This document shows, piece after piece, positions 62,001 to 64,000 of a stretch of DNA of 64,000 nucleotides (the first letter of the stretch is position 1; each line of letters begins with the position of its first letter). Below the pieces are notes generated by a model, which had not been told where the DNA came from, did no database searches, and saw only the letters and a program-made list of their open reading frames with translations. The position numbers and the translations under genes are program-made. Source of the DNA: Sparassis latifolia (taxonomy: Eukaryota > Basidiomycota > Agaricomycetes > Polyporales > Sparassidaceae). The stretch covers positions 1,612,001 to 1,676,000 of the forward strand of contig CM031557.1 of NCBI GenBank assembly GCA_018466975.1, read 5' to 3'.

Positions 62001-64000
62001 TAACATAGAGTAGAACGACCTCACAACCTCTCGAGAGATGGAATCATCGGCTTGTCGGGGCCACCATTTCAACAAATCGCCCTGCTTTTCTGGAATATTC
62101 GCGAGTTCGCTCAGACTGTACATGTACAGCTCTGGCACGAGTGTCGAAAGGATCCACATATTATACACGGATTCAGGGATCCGCATCCCTGCTCCATCGG
62201 GTGGGTCAAATCGAATGCTGCGACGGTCGGTAGATATGGCGAATTTCGCATCCACATGTACTGGGAGTAGGGTCTCTTGAGGTAGGCGAAGACCCGAGAA
62301 GAGATAATGTCTAGAACACATAGTAGTCGAATCTAATGGAAACGCCAGCCGAACGATTAAGCCCACTTTGCTTGATCGGATCCTTAGTTTTTGCGGAACG
62401 GACTTGCATTCAGGCGGAACAGATGGCAGAGGGGTTGTAAAGCTAGTGATGAGCCAACGTTCCGCGCAGGATGCGTGGTTTGGATGAGTGAGCTGTAATC
62501 GGAGGAATTGTGCGGTGGGCTTTGCACCAAGCTGCGTCGGCTCCATTCGCTCTCCGCAAACGGACCAGAGTAACGAACGTTCTCCACTGATGGGCTGACG
62601 ATAAGCCATAACTTGTTTTAGGCAAGTGAAGAAAAGGGCGTTTCGAGCCAACTCGTAATATGAGCCCTCCAGCAGGTTGATGCAATTATTGAGAGATTGC
62701 ACTTGGCTTGACAGTAAGCTCGGCTCTCCTCTCAACGGAAGTCGAAATATCGTCTGCATCACATGGTGAGACCAGCTTGTATACAGAATAAATTTTCACG
62801 ACATACGCCATGGTAATCCGTTATGCTTGTGGAGAAACCAAACAATCCATCGAACGGTTTCAATAAGTCAGGATACCTCCTAGATAATAGTATCGATGAG
62901 CGTCGCAGATATAACCACATATATAACCTGAAAGAAGATCCTATGACTTACTTGGCAATCTGTGAGAGCGGCCGGAAGACGCAAGTCCTTCTTCTTCCCT
63001 TGCGAAGAGGGAGATAGCGCGCACTTGGGTCCAGAATCATAAGATACTGTCCGGATACAACCATCACAACCTTCAAAATTTGTGAATGACTAAGAGATAT
63101 AATTTGGGTAAAGCAGACAAACCTCCGAAAAATGATACATTGCTAGTGCTCCAAGGCCGAACCTACCGATACTGTCAGGATTTTCGCTCTTCCCTCCGAT
63201 CCCGATGGAGCGAAAACCATCGAAGTCTTCTTGGGAAAAAGTACCGTCGTTATGCAAGACGATTGATGGAGCTCGCTGGAATCGCGCCATGTCTAGAGTC
63301 AAGATTGAATTAGAATCGAACGATCGTTCGTCCAATAGAACCGACACAGAAGATGCGCCTGCATCAGATGCGTTGGCCATTATCTCGTTGAATGAGTACT
63401 TGATGTCGTAATCATGCAGGACGCTGCTGATGCGGGTTCTCAGTTCCTCCCTCATTTCGACGTCATCCTCATCCTCATCTTCGTCCTCTCCAAGCTGTAA
63501 GCCACTCAGAAATCGCAGGCATAGATCAACTGCTAGCAATCTTGAGACACTTGGATGAGTCGGAAAGCCATGCTCAGGCACAAAGCTTTGGCCGCACTTC
63601 AGGTCATCATAGTACACGTCATGGTACGGACGGAGATGTCCAAGGTGATCCGGGACAAGAATGCAGTTTGTAGTATCAACTTGGGCCCCATGCTTCGTGT
63701 GACACGAGATCTCTTCCAATAGCTCAATAATATTGTGGATAGTCTGTTTAGTTTCTGAAGGAGCGAGCTCGACGAGGAGGCTCTCCAGCGATGGACTAAC
63801 GAACGATGAGTCTGACAGAATCGTAATGGCGGATGGCAGCTACTCACCGATCCACACAGCCCATGTGACGTAGAAATTCGCCACAAGTGCCAGTTGCGAG
63901 ATTCCGAGGCAAGCTACGGAACGATGCGCCGATTCTTGCATCCCGTGCCAACAGCGCCTGCCGTGTCAAGAGCAAATGATCTGACGACAACGGAATCCAT
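59023..64000 (-). CDS. Sacsin-like HSP90-type ATPase protein with C-terminal BTB domain (5' end outside window)
   Basis: Large minus-strand gene cut by the right window edge. In protein order: a sacsin-repeat segment (63720-63480) with FVPEHGFPTHPSVSRLLAVD; a GHKL/HSP90-like ATPase domain (about 63458-63090) with N-box NEIMANASDAGASSVSVLLD, HNDGTFSQEDFDGFRSIGIG and GKSENPDSIGRFGLGALAMY; VVSGQYLMILDPSARYLPL; RYPDLLKPFDGLFGFS; then a 904-codon exon (62760-60080) starting TIFRLPLRG, which is the conserved sacsin continuation. After a 36-nt intron (60044-60079), or else an in-frame TAA at 60048-60050, comes ILDQVAHLGVLSLKIAPHHT. The BTB/POZ domain follows (about 59600-59160: LTDMIFIPTSSDGG, LRVHSAFLAATIPHINAALV, DFVYTGEI), and the end is SLVKFCKDYMVQNCQVLNNLST with stop 59023-59025. 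Vertebrate sacsin ends in a J-like/HEPN part instead; BTB here suggests Cullin-3 adaptor function (inference). Confidence 0.8.

Overview
The window is nuclear DNA of a filamentous basidiomycete. Most genes are cut by many introns of about 45-65 nt with GT...AG borders, and the accessory families (F-box/LRR tandem pairs, DUF7918-like proteins, an expanded multi-pass membrane family, P450, GT61) are typical of Agaricomycetes. A wood-decay order such as Polyporales is plausible, but that is inference from family content, not a species call. Gene models were assembled by hand from reading frames and splice sites; exon joins are given where frame and protein-family continuity both agree.

Layout. 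1-0.93 kb: 3' end of an OPT oligopeptide transporter (+). 1.3-3.4 kb: GT61 glycosyltransferase (-). 3.4-5.1 kb: non-coding with an exact 75-bp tandem duplication. 5.1-6.4 kb: mitochondrial ATP10 (-). 6.4-9.6 kb: gene-poor, with a hAT-like MITE. 9.6-11.9 kb: Ran1-type kinase (+). 12.4-13.3 kb: mitochondrial uS5 (-). 13.6-14.5 kb: hypothetical gene. 14.8-15.6 kb: PITH-domain protein (+). 15.6-17.2 kb: degenerate repeats. 17.2-19.7 kb: ELYS-like nucleoporin (+). 20.2-21.0 kb: glycine-rich hypothetical (+). 21.5-25.1 kb: two F-box paralogues (-). 25.7-28.4 kb: GFA1 (-). 29.8-32.3 kb: DUF7918-like gene plus a decayed relative. 32.4-33.0 kb: inverted duplication. 34.4-36.4 kb: MFS transporter (-), then a foldback element, a second inverted-repeat element and a decayed MFS copy up to 39.1 kb. 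39.2-42.7 kb: SEC24 carrying an N-terminal WW signature (+). 43.0-46.0 kb: SEC2-type Rab GEF (-). 46.5-47.9 kb: SPP2/GPKOW splicing factor (+). 48.7-50.4 kb and 56.5-58.3 kb: two members of one membrane family, in opposite orientation around a P450 (51.6-54.0 kb, +). 59.0 to the window end: a large sacsin-like HSP90-type ATPase gene with a C-terminal BTB domain (-), running off the right edge.

Functional themes. Housekeeping genes cover secretion (SEC24 for COPII cargo; SEC2 for exocytic Rab activation), chitin precursor synthesis (GFA1), mitochondria (ATP10, uS5m), splicing (SPP2-like) and nuclear pores (ELYS-like). Accessory genes lie between them with mobile-element relics. The most unusual gene is the sacsin-BTB fusion.

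Caution on quality. Three conserved genes (PITH, ELYS-like, SPP2-like) contain four frame breaks, each corrected by one extra base at a short homopolymer run. Uncorrected assembly indels are a likely cause, so other small frame breaks should be read with care.
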